Position numbers and translations under genes: made by a program | Source of the DNA: Lophius americanus | Taxonomy: Eukaryota; Chordata; Actinopteri; Lophiiformes; Lophiidae | Length of the DNA: 64,000 bases | NCBI GenBank assembly: GCA_037951165.1 | Contig: JBBDHG010000126.1 | Coordinates: 3,723,001 to 3,787,000 of the forward strand | Reading direction: 5' to 3' | In this document: positions 47,231-59,900 of the stretch, piece by piece | Layout of the letters: each line of letters opens with the position of its first letter | Numbering within the stretch: position 1 is the first letter of the stretch | Notes under the pieces: model-generated | The model's input: only the letters and a program-made list of their open reading frames with translations | Database searches by the model: none | Told to the model about the DNA's origin: nothing

Positions 47231-47258
47231 TTTATGTATGTATGTATATGTATGTATG

Positions 47259-47300
<42 letters not shown>
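47231..47300. repeat. TATG/TA microsatellite
   Basis: TATGTATG units pass into a pure TA run (about 47262-47299). Confidence 0.9.
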
Positions 47301-47301
<1 letters not shown>

Positions 47302-47319
47302 CAAAGTGAAAAACAGTTT

Positions 47320-47835
47320 CTTTTGTAAATGTTTGCAAATGTATTAAAAATAAAGAACGAAAATATAACAAGTACATAAGTATTCACAGCCTTTGCCCAA
47401 TATTTTGTTGAAGTACTTTTTCGCAACAATTACAGCTTCAAGTCTTTGTGAGTATGATGCTACAAGAGATGTTCATGCAGGTTCAAGTCTGGGCTCTGGC
47501 TGGGCCACTCAAGGACATTCTCAGAGTTGTCCCCTAGACACTCCTTTGTTTTCCTGGCTGTGTGCTTAGGGTCTCCATCCTTCGACCCAGTCTGAGGTCC
47601 AGAGCGCTCTGCACACAGGTTTTCATCAAGGTTGTCTCTGTACATTGCTGCATTCATCTTTACTGATCCTGACTAGTCGCCCAGTTCCTGCTGCCAAAAA
47701 ACATCCCCCCAGCACGATGCTGCCACCACCCTGTTTCACTGTAGGGATGGTACTGGCCAGGTGATGAGGGGTACCTGGTTTCCTCCAGACGCAACGCTTG
47801 GCATTCAGGCGAGCAATTGAAACAGCGATACTCAA
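47320..47835 (-). pseudogene. Tc1-like element, second subfamily
   Basis: The terminal region (AAGTATTCACAGCCTTTGCC, 47378) is followed on the minus strand by transposase pieces: NAKRCVWRKPGTPHHLASTI (47805-47745), GGGCFLAAGTGRLVRI (47715), DECSNVQ/MNAAMYRDNLDENL (47657-47610), then DPKHTARKTKECLGDN and VLEWPSQSPDLNLHEHLL (to 47460), which holds the catalytic Glu position as HEH. An internal deletion removes most of the residues around the second Asp. The N-terminal DNA-binding half is missing. Confidence 0.85.
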
Positions 47836-48956
47836 ACATTGAACAAAAGTTAACTACTTAAGCGACCACCCACATTCCTTACAAAGCCAAATGAGATCGC
47901 AGAATCACGTTGTTTTGGTATGAGTCCCTCTACCAAAACAACGATATTTGCTTACATGGCGAACAGCTATGACACTGATTGAAAAACATTAAAACTACCC
48001 GTACTATCACATTGGAGGATAAAAGGATTAGACGAACCCATAAAGGAGCGGGAGATACAAAATTGAAAAATAATTACAAAGTCCAGGCCCTGATGGCTAT
48101 GTTAATGAATTCCTCTAGACCTTTAAAGATATAATATCTTCCTTACATTAAAAGCTTATCATTACACACTAGAATCTGGAAGTATTGTCTCCTCTTGGAA
48201 TGACACATCAATAGTAGTGATATATAAAGAGGACAAAGACCCAATGGGATGCCGATCATAAGGGCCCATATTAAATGTCTGCGCAAAATAAATGTCTGTA
48301 ACTGAGATTAGTCAACTTGCACTGAAGTTTGGTTTGTGCTCCCTTTTTCGGATGCTCAGATTGTGATTAAATGTTTTGGGTTGACGCCCAACAAACCAGT
48401 AAGGGGCGTTGAGGTTGGTGGCAGGTGAGGTTCTGACCCGTTCAGAGTCAAAAATATGAACCCAATAGAGGGGCTTAAATTCACCATCTCATTGCCAGCT
48501 TGCACTCCCAACTACTGGTTCAGTTTCATATCTCATATCAGAATTCTACACACACATATAGGTAAGGTCCATATTTGACAAAAAGAAGAGCTTTAAATGT
48601 GTGTCGTCTCAAAGAAAGAAGGCATTTGTTCTGCACCTTCGTGCGTTCTTAATTTGTCATCGCAATTCTACAATTCATACAGTGGAAGACAAAATCATAA
48701 GTTCACCCCATTTAAAAAAAAAAGAAAAGACTAGAAATTTTCAAAATATTTTCCATTATATACGGAAAACTTTTTTTTTTAAATGAGACATAACTATAGG
48801 TTCATTTTAAAATAGAATAACGAATGGATTGTCCTTGGTTGGCTTAAATATAGAATCTTCCATCTTCGAGTCAGAATAAAAACATAAAAACACGGACTAC
48901 TGTAATGAACTGGACTCTGATTTTCTCTCTGCTTAGAAGAAGAGCAGCAGCAATAA
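47836..48956. other. Spacer, nothing recognised
   Basis: AT-rich with poly-A/T runs near 48715-48780. A stretch at 48040-48290 faintly suggests an old LINE reverse transcriptase on the plus strand (GPDGY.NEFL-like residues near 48085-48120), too decayed to assign. Confidence 0.35.
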
Positions 48957-49875
48957 TAATTTAAAAAGCAGTAATTCAATTTAAAAAGTGAAACTCGTAT
49001 ATATTGTGAATTAATTATAGACAAAGTGAAATATTTCAAGCCTTTATTTGTTTTAATCTTGATGATTATGGCTTACAGCTCATGAAAACCCCAAATTCAA
49101 TATCTCAGAAAATTACAATATTACATAAGACCAGTAAAAAAAGCATCTCCATTAAGTGCTTCAAAATGTCCTCGTGTCAAGCCACTCCTGACGAGAGACA
49201 ACGTCAGAAGCGTTCCTACCTGGGCTAAGGAGAAAAAGAATTGGTCTGTTGCTCAGTTGTCCAAAGTCCTCTTTTCAGATGAAAGTAAATTTTGCAATTC
49301 ATTTGGAAATCAAGGTCCCAGAGTATGGAGGAAGAGTGGTGAGGCCCAGAATCCAGGCAATTGATGTCCAGTGTGGAGTTTCCACTGTCAGTGATGATTT
49401 GGGGAGCCATGTCATCTTCTGGTGTTGGTCCAATATGTGTTATCAAGTCCAAAGTCAACGCAGTCGTCTACCAGAGGATGGCACCTGTCCACACTGCCAA
49501 AAGTACCAATACCTGGTTTAATGACTATGGGATTACCATGCCACCCCGCATTGATGCAGTATTTTATGCAAAAGGAGCCCAAACCAAGTTCTGAGTGAAT
49601 ATACAAGAACATACTTTTCAGAAGGCTGACATTTCTGTATTTAAAATCCTTTTTTTTACTGTTTTTATTTAATATTCAGATTTTCTGAGATACTGAATTT
49701 TGTGTTTTCATGAGCTGTAAGCCATAGTGGTCAAAATTAACACAAATAAAGGCTTGAAATATTTCACTTTCTGTGTAATTAATGTAAAATATATATGACT
49801 TTAATTTTTTGCCTTGAATAACTGAAATAAATTAACTTTTCCACGGTATTCTAATTTATTGAGATGCACCTGTAT
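48957..49875 (+). mobile_element. Deletion derivative of a Tc1-like element, third subfamily
   Basis: Long imperfect terminal inverted repeats (about 48957-49142 and 49617-49872) share AAGGCTTGAAATATTTCACT, TTTTCATGAGCTGTAAGCCA and TATCTCAGAAAAT-type blocks. Between them a broken plus-strand transposase keeps PLSVMIWGAMSSSGVGPICV (49390) and KSKVNAVVYQRM (49448), then jumps to PVHTAKSTNTWFNDYGIT, so the sequence around the catalytic Asp is shortened. The terminus GAGATGCACCTGTATA marks the right end. The solo end at 31815 is the same family. Confidence 0.85.
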
Positions 49876-50379
49876 ACAGAAAAAAATAAATACCAGTTCC
49901 ATGAACATATGCAAAAAAAAAAGAAGAAAAAAAGCATATTTAATTAGCTTCTAAACTTAAATTAACTTTTAATAAACCTGGAATGTCAACATGTCTTCTG
50001 CATAAATTTAGAGAAGAAGAAAAGTTAAATATAAATCATCTGAAAGTACATAGTTAAGAGTTACATGGAGATTTGTGCAATATCTTTAACTTCTATTGCA
50101 TATCCTTTCAGTAACGTCTTGATATTTATTGTCTTGTTTTTTATTGTGTATCTGTAAGGTGACCTTAAGTGTCCTGAAAGTCTCCCATAGATAAAATGTA
50201 GTAATAATAATTATTATTACTATCTTTAACTCTGAGAGAGATTTTAGTGACCAGAATTGAGAGCATTCATTCCACGGGTGAAGGAATTATGGCGTTAAAG
50301 ATAATCGCCAAGAGAGTGCCAAGTTGCCACACTTACAAGTTCAGCCAATTAAGCTTTATTTTGAAGGATCATTTTCATC
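49876..50379. other. Spacer, nothing recognised
   Basis: A- and AT-rich; no features beyond homopolymer runs. Confidence 0.4.
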
Positions 50380-50720
50380 ATCCTGCTCTGTTTCCTGTTT
50401 TTACTTTGAAAGTCTTGCTCCTTTTCCTTTTGATTAGCTTTACACTTCCTGTCCTGGTTTCTTGGAACAGTTTAACGTTATATTCCCTTTCTTCAGTTTG
50501 TCTTTTGTTTCTCGTCCCTCCCGTCTGTGTGCGTTTCACTTTTGCTCCTTCTTCCTCTCTGTGTCTGTCTTTTTCTGTCTCATTTTTGTTATGTTCACCT
50601 GTGTCTACCCTCCAGCTGTGTCTCATTGTCTCGTTACCTCAGTGTATATAGTCTGGGCTCGCCTTTCCTTCTGTGTCGGTTCGTCGTTGATGTTACCCGT
50701 CCAAGCCATTCCAAAGGTTA
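50380..50720 (+). repeat. Possible solo LTR fragment
   Basis: T- and C-rich sequence (TTCCTGTTTTTACTTTGA, CTTCCTGTCCTGGTTTC) followed by GTGTCTCATTGTCTCGTTAC, a TATA-like GTGTATATAG at 50642 and TCGGTTCGTCGTTGATGTTA, an arrangement typical of fish LTR promoters. Exact ends and a target duplication were not identified. The 134- and 96-codon frames are T-tract translations. Confidence 0.35.
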
Positions 50721-51784
50721 AACGACTTAAAGGGATCCGTCGGGGACTGTGACATCCGAGAGGGGCAATAAATGCCAGGTGAACAGGTCAAAGTTCACAG
50801 ACTGTATGTTAATACCTTTGCACGTGTGATAATAATAAAGAGTATGTGTCACTAATGTAATAAACGACTTATAACACATTTTATACGTCACATGCAGCAA
50901 TAACTAACATTATAGACTGCGGCGTTACATTAAAATGTATAAACCTGTGTGTTATGTGATAAGAATAGCCTTAACCCCAGTCTTCACCTTTCCTCCAGTA
51001 TATTCTCAACGCTGGACCGGGTTTTAGTGTCACTGAGGGAACGGCACATACCAGAGCTGTCACAAAATCTGATTTTAATACACCGTTAAATGTAATATAT
51101 TATTATCATTATCTTATTTATTCTACTGTTGCCATAAAATCTACCTGAAAAGCGTCTGCAGCAACTAGTGTAACATGCTGAATACACTCCATCCATCTGT
51201 TTTGTGAAACCAGTCCACACCGCTCATACATGTGATCCAAAGCAGAACCTTTTTAGCTCTAGTCTCTCAGCTAAAGCCACTGAGATTCAATGATCTCTGC
51301 ATGCCTCAGCGTTTTCATGCGACCAAGAGAGAGCCCTGTTTAAGTGGCAGCAACAGGTGACGATCAGAAAATAATACTCACATTTCTTGCTGGGTGAGAC
51401 GACTCACACTTTGCTCCTGGCCGAGAAAACTGATCTAGTGTGGGCAGAAATGGAAGGCCAACTATCAAATACTGTGTTTTTCTCCCCCTTTTCTTTTATT
51501 TCCTAACTTTATTATGTGCTTTTTTTATACACGAGCATTACCCGCCACCCCCACCTCACCCCACCCTCCCTGAGGCCAGGAGCACACCCAGCAGAAATAA
51601 CAACAATGAACGGTTAGCCAAACAAGCTGTAACCTGACAATATGAAGAAGGAACGTGTAAAAGAAACATCTACACAATCGCATGTAGATTCATGTAGATG
51701 TAGTTGTAGATTCATGTAGAACTTGTGTCCCAGGTGAGCACAAGTTCTGTACAGGGGACCAGTTTATCTTCTTTAGACCAGTTA
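50721..51784. other. Spacer, nothing recognised
   Basis: No coding sequence or named repeat. A short duplication of GATTCATGTAGATGTAGTTG-type sequence lies near 51685-51720. Confidence 0.4.
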
Positions 51785-52140
51785 AGTAGCTACCAACCAC
51801 TGCAGACCAGGAACACCTAACAAGACCTGCAGTTCTGGAGATGTTCGGACCCAGTCCTCTAGCCAACATAATTTGGACCCTTCTCTAATTCTTTCAGATC
51901 CTGACGCTTGACCATTTTTCCTGCTTCACACAATTGAAACTCAGGGGGAAAAAATGGGTGGGTTTAGTGCAGAAGGAACCACTTATTACTGTACTTTGGG
52001 AATTTTTAGGATTATATTTCTGGTGCCAGTCCCAAGCCCAGGTAAATGGAAGGGTTATTGTCTAAAAGGGCATCTGACATAAAACCAATTCTAAATCAGT
52101 ATTCGGAAACACAAACCAGATTTGGCAAAATGGAAACTGT
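51785..52140 (+). repeat. Tc1/mariner-type fragment followed by a LINE tail fragment
   Basis: CTACCAACCACTGCAGACCA, GGAACACCTAACAAGACCTG, CAGTTCTGGAGATGTTCGGA and CATTTTTCCTGCTTC (51790-51930) match the element family at 58213-58660. At 52015-52140, CCCAGGTAAATGGAAGGGTT, AAAAGGGCATCTGACATAAA and the downstream text match a fish LINE 3-prime end. Confidence 0.6.
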
Positions 52141-53180
52141 GGCAACTCCTCGAGCACACGTGGCAAACTCGAGGCCACATCCGGCCGGAACAGCAATTAT
52201 ATCCAGCCCACGAGAAAATATCTAATTTCAATTTAATATACGCAAGAATAGATTTTGGAATATCCTAGAGAGGATTCAATTTTGGTGACTTTACATGCCT
52301 CGCAACACCTAAAGATTAAATTCTTTTTGTTGAGCGATCTGGTTTCGGAGTATAGTCCAAAGTGGCATGGCAGTCTCTTGAACTGTGTCTATTATTGATG
52401 TCTTTTTTCCTTTGATGTTCCCCTGGGGCTGAACAGAAACTCTGAAGTGGAAGGTATAAGAGGCTAGCAGCTAGAGGGTATTTGAGAGTTGTCAGTGGAT
52501 ATAGAGGCTGGCAATAAATGGAGAAATGCCCCCTTGAAGTCGAGACATATGGAGCAGAGAATAAGATGTACTGAAGACGATGAAAATGAGAGAGGAAACA
52601 AAGCAGGTTCAAAGGTCGGTTTCGACCCTCGATTTTTTGAGCTCTGCGGGTGATATTTGTTGTTTGTAAATTGTCCACGATGGTTGAGTGTGATCAACAA
52701 AGGCATGGCATTCCATATTTTGGGGTCATAATTCATAAATACAGCCTCATCGGTAATGGTAGAACTGCCTAACAAAAAAAATGCAGTTCCCTCGGAACTG
52801 CATCCCCCTCCATTTTGTGATTGATGTTAAAAGAGCTATAGCAGCAAAAGTGGGACATTGAGAATTATCAGGCAGGTGGTTGTAGCTGTTTACAGGTGTA
52901 TGTAACCAAAAATATACAGTGATCTAATGTTCTGTGGGTTAGCTGTTTGCTTTGAAACAGTGGAGCCATGAACTCTTTATAAAAGCTTGAGGCCTGAAAA
53001 GCCTTTGTGCCTCCATGTCTATCTGTGGGCTACATGTGTCTTACTTGATTCGTGGTAACCTCTGTCAATGAGGTCAGGGTCATGTGATCATCCATGTTTT
53101 ACCCATTTAAAGTAATTTACATACTGGAGTGAAATTTAATAATCATACTCTAATGTATTTTTCAAACAACCAATTCTACA
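52141..53180. other. Spacer, nothing recognised
   Basis: Minus-strand frames of 120 and 103 codons (52316-52775) have no recognisable domain. TTGAACCTGCTTTGTTTCCT-type LINE sequence was considered but not supported. Confidence 0.35.
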
Positions 53181-53267
53181 TTTATTTTACACAACACCTG
53201 CCATTGGTCCCAGAACTTTGCAAAGAGTATTCTAATGTACATGAATAAATAACTTCCCTTTTTTATT
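53181..53267 (-). promoter_or_regulatory. Candidate zc3h11a polyadenylation signals
   Basis: Minus-strand AATAAA occurs at 53262-53267 and 53181-53186, about 690 and 770 nt after the stop codon. The sequence 53268-53952 is therefore read as the 3-prime untranslated region. Confidence 0.45.
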
Positions 53268-53952
53268 TACACAGTAACCTGTACATTTGACTTTGAACAG
53301 TAATTATGTGGAAAATCGTCAGGAAGGAGCAAACACATATAAGACTGAAGAAAAGAAAGACGGCATTCTACTGTAGTACAGTGATAGTCTATCTCCTTCA
53401 AATGACAAACACAGGAGGAACTGTTGCTGAGGTGTTCATTAACGGGTAGGACAGGACTTATTCCCAGAGTAATTGCTCCAAAGGTTGCCCACTGTATAAA
53501 AGAAATTATTAAAACTAAATGTGACAATTACAGATGATAAAAACCAATAAAAGACAGCTGCGGGCAGGACAGACCAGATACGGAACCTATCTGATGGTTG
53601 AATTGATTATACAGACTAAGGGGACAGGATACTGTAAAAACAGTAGTATTAATTAGCTCACTATTCAAATAATGCTTTCCTTGCGTACACAGTACACATA
53701 TTACTCCTCCGAAATATAAACAAAAAAAGCAAACAAAAAAACCCTGTAGAATAGTTCATCAGATAATCACGTGATGAGGGCGTAAATGAATTGATGTCTG
53801 AAATGTTAAAAATAACATATGAACTTCAACCTTGTATAAGTTCAAGAAAAAGAATTGTCTTTTTAAAATCTCCACAGTGATTGCTGGTTTTAGCGCAAAA
53901 GGTTTTAGGTGGCGAGCTGGGGGTGGGCTGATGATTTTCCTAGATGGAGCCC

Positions 53953-56900
53953 TCAGCTGTCAATCATCTCTGAAAGTTCCTGAAGCAGATCATCCTCTCC
54001 GATCTCCGGATCCACATCTTCATCCTGCAGATGTTCGTTTGTGAATTCATTGATGAGCTCCTCAAAGACATCCACAGTGGAGGTGGAGGCAGCAACACTG
54101 GTTCGCCGTGACCTGGGCTGAGTGGGCGTCTTCATAACTGGGCTGAAAAGTAGACAGTTTTGTTATTTATTTACCATTCTAAAACACTGCTTACTTGTCA
54201 TATATGGAAAAAAACATCAAAATAACTTGGCTGAGTAGTTCAAAACCCCACAACACAACATTTTCGCATAGAGTCAACCATGTTAAAATAAACATAGTTT
54301 CACCAGCAAAACCACTCGAGGGCACGTGGTGTGTTAGGTGTATTGTGTCAATTAAGCCAGGAAGATCAGCTCAATTTGAAATGCCCAAAAACTGCTGGTC
54401 CCCACCTTCCTTATAAGGAGGAAGCCAGCAGCCCTGTTGCAAAATCAGAGTACGGTGGTTTCACCAAATCACACACACAGCCGGACATGCCAGGCTCTGC
54501 GGAGCCTCATCAACGGCCTTGTTTTATTAATGGATTGTATTACTTTGTTAAAATGGGTTTACATATGTTAACTGCCAACTTGTATGGAGTATTTAACTGG
54601 AAAGAATTGAAATTTCAATGTAGATTATTTCAGTACGTTATTCAACTGTGGACTGTTAAATTACAAATAAAGTTCCCACTTCTGTCTTGAAATCATTTTG
54701 CAGGTCATTTTTAATGAAGCTCTAGCTGCTACAGTGTAACGGAGATGTTTTTGCGCCCCCTGTATGACGACAAATAGTGCCACTTGGGCCGCTGCTATAA
54801 AGGCTAGGAATGCTGCGCCGGCTACAGGCAGAGAAGCGTTGTGCGTCAATGTTGCCCACTGATGACGGGGTGAGAACAAACTAACCATGTGTAAACCTTC
54901 TAAACCGTTTGCGCTCACTATCAAAGGCACAGAAAAACAGAGGTAGGAGAAACAATTTTCCAGGACATTTTACTTTTTCTCTCATTTTTCATGACTTGAA
55001 AATTGATCAATAATTTTCTTTGCTCAAGGGCTGCATTAACATGCTGTATCTAAACTTCTAGTTATATAATGACCCACATCTTGAGATAAGATGTAAATGG
55101 ATTTTTTTCAGACTAAGACGGTACTTTATTTTATAACAAAGATGCTCTTGATAAAATGTTCACTCGTCTTTAGTCAGGGTTAGTGTTGTTAAGTGGTATA
55201 TCACTTTTAAATCGATCTTTTTTACCCTAATGAAGCTGACATTTACATGGCCCTAGTGTTTCACTCTGAATTTGTATCTTTACCTTTGGGGAACTGTACT
55301 GTCCTCTCTTGCAGCAGCAACGTCAACAGTCGGCTTTGTGTCTTGGCTCACAGTCTGTTTGAAGGAGGGCACCGTCTGGAGCTCCTCTCTCAGTGGGCTG
55401 GTGTCCAACGAGGTGCTGGGACCAAGAGGAACCGCAGAGCTCTGCTTAGCCTCTGCACCAGACGTCAGGAACCCCTGACAATGGAAGTGACTGCATGTCA
55501 TTCACAGCACTACGATCTACCACATTTAGCAGGGCTGAATTTAGCGGGGCCTGTGTTACACTATTACACCCAAACTATCAATGTGCTCAGACATTTAGAT
55601 TAAAGTTAGAAAACACACATGACAAATACACATAAAAAGTGGTCCAAAATATTTGCTGTGAAAGCTTTAGAAAATTAGGAAAATATAAACACTAACATAG
55701 AATTTTAATTTTTAAATATATGTTAATAAAATATACAAATTATGCCACATGACTTATTGAGACAAGAAAAGGTCTTGATAGCTGAGAGAGGAAATATGAG
55801 GTGACTTGACCCACCTGCCCGTCACGGCGTGCTTTCTCATGCTGAGGCTCCTCTCGCACGTTGGAGGTACTGTTCAGAGGTTTCACGGCAGCGACAGCAG
55901 ATTTCCCCGCCCCCCTCCTCTTCTGGCCTGGTTTCACACGCACCGAAGGCTTCATGACAGACGGCTTCACGTTCAGCTTGGGCCTCACTGAAAGGGAAGA
56001 GAACGTGAAAAGACACAATTATAGAGAGGTTTTTCCTCCAAACCAGTTAGGTGTAAAATCCGACAAAACCTCCAGGTTTCTCCGACTGCCCTCACCCTAA
56101 TTAAGTAAAAGGGAGTGTTACCTTTGGTTTTTTCAGTGTGTTGTTGGGATTTCTCTTGATTATTTGGCATATTATCAGCTGGAGCCTCTACAGCAGGACC
56201 CTGAAGTGGTGCTCTGGCCTGCTTGGCTGACGGCACTGTGCTTCCAGAGTTCCTTGTGTTTTTGTCAGGGACTTGACCCGAGAGGCTGGGGCTTTGTGAT
56301 CTGGACTCTGAAGAAGAAGAGCTCTGCTTCGTAGAGGTAACGGAAGCACCTTTGATGTCAGAAGCGCTACTGTTCAAAGGTGAACCAGCCTTGAATTTGA
56401 GAGAGATCCGCTTACGTACAGGAGAGTCCTGTTTGGGGGGGGTAATGTCAGAGGCCAGACTGGTTGAGGAAGGTGATGACGGTGGTGTAAGACTGACTTC
56501 AGCAGGAATTTTTCTTTTTAGGGTTCCTTCAGCAGTCTGTTTCAAGACAGCTTCAGCTGAGCCTTTGGCCCTCTCCTCCATTTCCTGCTTGCGAAGTTGT
56601 TTCTCCCGCATGATCTCCTCAAAGGTTTTCACCTTCACGTTGTTACTACTGGCAACACTGACCTAGAAAGACACAGGAAAATAACCATCACCCATGGGTC
56701 AGCAGAACAAAAAACAACCATGACCATGATGGTAAAGAGACTATACCTCAGGAGGAGCAGCCTTTGGGGGCATCTCCGTCATATCATCTTTTTTTTCTAC
56801 TGCTGAAGATAAAGAAAAGAAAATCATATTAAACATTTTTAAAATATGACAATTAAGAAACTCATTATGCACTTTGATCAGAAACGCATTCACAAAAGCA

Positions 56901-59900
56901 GTCTGCACACATTCTTTCTGAAAACACAAAAAATTTAAGAGTCATATTGGAAATCTTACGTTGGGAAGCAGGTTTCTTGATGCGCAGCAGGCGAGACTTC
57001 TTAGCAATGTTCTCCTCAGAATCAGAGCTCTTCTTGCTTTCATCTTCCAGGGACTGTTTATTCTGAATCCTTACTGCCTTTTCCCTGCGGATCTCCTCCA
57101 ATGTCTTAACCTTAACTTCCCCCAGGTTAGTGGCCTCCAGTCCAGGCACAACAGTGTCAAACTCCTCCTGACTCTTCCCTGGAGTTTCGTCCACCATGTG
57201 CTTTGCATGATCCTCCTCAGGTGTTTTTCTCTTTGCACGAAAGATCTCAGAGAAAGTTTTGACCTGGTTAATAGGGTGGCCTTTTAAAGTGATGGCTCGC
57301 TTGACAACTTTGGTGAGCTTAGTATTGTTGCTTTCTGGTGCCGCAACTGAAGGCCCATCTTTTAAAGGAAACTCAGACTTCGCCGCCTTCTCCAGTTTGA
57401 TCTCAGCCAGGGTTTTGATGCGGATCTGCTCGGGAGCTTTCCTTGATTCTGTGTTGGTCTTAGCTGTTGAGAAACAACACTTAAATCAGTGGGCACAAGA
57501 CACATCGTTGCAGAGGAAAGAAATTTTTCATTGAATATTCTTCAGATTTCTCACCTGGTTGCGTGGCTTCAGACCTAACAGACAAATCAAGTCTTTCCTT
57601 GATGGGCTTCGAAGCTGCAGAAGAAATAAAATTGGACATCATTAATTTTAGACTGAGACCAACAAGCTAAATCACAACAAAACCTGTTTGAGTCACAAGA
57701 TAAATGCTGACCTTTCTTAGGGGGCTCGTCTTCCTCTACAACCCTACCCAGACGCTCAGCAAGACTTCTCTTCTGGGGGACACCCTCAAGATATTTCATA
57801 TCTGCAGCAAAGACAAATCATGAACTCCTCTTGTAATCCGTACCCTAAAGATTATCAACATCATCACTGGAACAAAATTCACATGAGGTGGAAAGAGAGA
57901 GTTAATTTACCAGTGTTGGGCGTTTTATTTCCAAGCCTTTCAGCCATATTGCCTCTTTGTCTTATAGTTTCTTCAAAGACATGCGGGCCTAAGTTAAAAA
58001 AAAAAGAAGGAAAAAAAGGGGGTGGGAGAGGTGTTAAAGGAGGAACCTTAAGATTTTACTTCTCTTTACTTACAAATGATTTTAATCTTATTATATTATG
58101 TTGACTAACTCATAGTTTTCAAGTGGGGAAAATTTAGGTATCTTAAGATCAATACTCTGCGTATCAATTTATTATGGGATGAGAGACAAACTACTACTTC
58201 AAATTTGAGCACTCCAATTGTCAGCCATAACATTAAAACCTCCTTCCTATTATTGTGTAGTCCCCTTTGTGCCATCAACCCAGCTTACTGATGCATTGTG
58301 TCCTATTGCCTAACCACAAGCATAAATCCATGAGAATTGGGCAATCATGACCCAGTCAGCAGTTTACCAGTTGTACTCCCTTGGTCTTTTTTTGATTGGC
58401 TCTCACTACTACACACCAGGAACAGCCGACCAGTTCTGCAGTTCTGGAGTTGTTCAGACCCAGTCCAGCTTTCACAATTTGGCTTTTTTTCTCAATGTTC
58501 CCCAGTTCCTTACGCTAAATCATTTTTCCTGCTACCAGCATTAACTTCAGGACAAATTGTTCACTTGCTGCCAAATATATCGAATCCACTATGTATGTCA
58601 TTGTGATGAAATAAATATTATTCTGACTTCACCTGCCAGTTGTTATGAAGTTATGGCTGACCACTGTTTATTTAGTTGCATTAGGCCTAAAACCATTAGT
58701 GAAGGCCAATTACTCTTCCTCATTATTAAATTCAAGTCATTGATTTGTCCAAACAATATGGTGCTACTATGTCAAGGAGGTTATGTTTTCAGTCCGGTGC
58801 GTTTGTCCTATTTGTTTGTGAGCAGGATTAGGAAAAACTACAGGAGATACTTGCATGAAATTCTAACCAGGGGTATATTTTGCCATAACCTAGAACCTAG
58901 AGATTAAACGTAACATTTTGGTGACGTTAAGTGTTTCACAGTTTTCAAATCAATAAAATTCTTTCTTTTTAAAAAGCCATTTTGATATCTAGTCACAATG
59001 TGGCTATTGCTACCTTTGTTCCCTTGATCCTTCTTTGGGGGCTGAACTGTGGGCTATGGTATTGTTGTGCCTTGGCGAAGTTCTGCGCTCTATAAGTGCT
59101 TTTTCTAGTCAAGAGTAGTCATGCTAACTAGCAAGAATGAAACACCTATGTATTTTTATTAAATTATCAGACACTTCTTTAAACTAGTCACATATTTAAT
59201 CATTGAACCATTTGCAAGCTAATTCATTAGGTAACAATGTCTAAATCTCATTTTTAAGACTAAATTGTCTCAAATTCCTGCTACCTACCATTTCCTGACT
59301 CGTTCATTGCTGGACGAAATAACGACTGGATGTTTTCTTTCTCTCTGTTAGCCGAAGTGTCGGAATTCTGGAGAGGGTAACCAGCTCTCTTCATGCTTGC
59401 CTTCAGGGCCTTCCTCAGCCGGATCTCCTCCAGGGTGCTTACACCAAAGTTTAGTGAGTTATCTGTCAAGAAACAGCATCACCTTATAAATACAAAATAT
59501 GAGGGTAGTATATAGCTTTGGTCACAAATGACCTTATCCTACGCTGTTGTCCTCAACAGTGAATGAATATTCCCGAAAATTCCCCAATCCACTGTGTTCT
59601 ACAAGCAATCCCCCTGATTGAACTCCTCAAATTAAATGTGAAATTATTTTCAGAAATTTATTTTTCAGAAAAGGTCACCCCCCAGTGAGTAAAATATCAA
59701 CTATTAGTCAAATTTGATATATGGATAGGTTTCCTTGACTCATATACACAAAATTTAGACTAAACCGGACAATCTGTTCAGAAATTATGGCACTAAAACT
59801 TTTGGTAATAAAGCTCACCCTAGTGTCAAAAATACACAACAGACCTTTCCCAAAATCAATCCCGTTCTTCCTCGCAGTGAGGTCTATGGAGGAATACAAT

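Noticed and set aside
55247..57287. Plus-strand frames of 90-118 codons
   Set aside because: Antisense shadows of zc3h11a exons.
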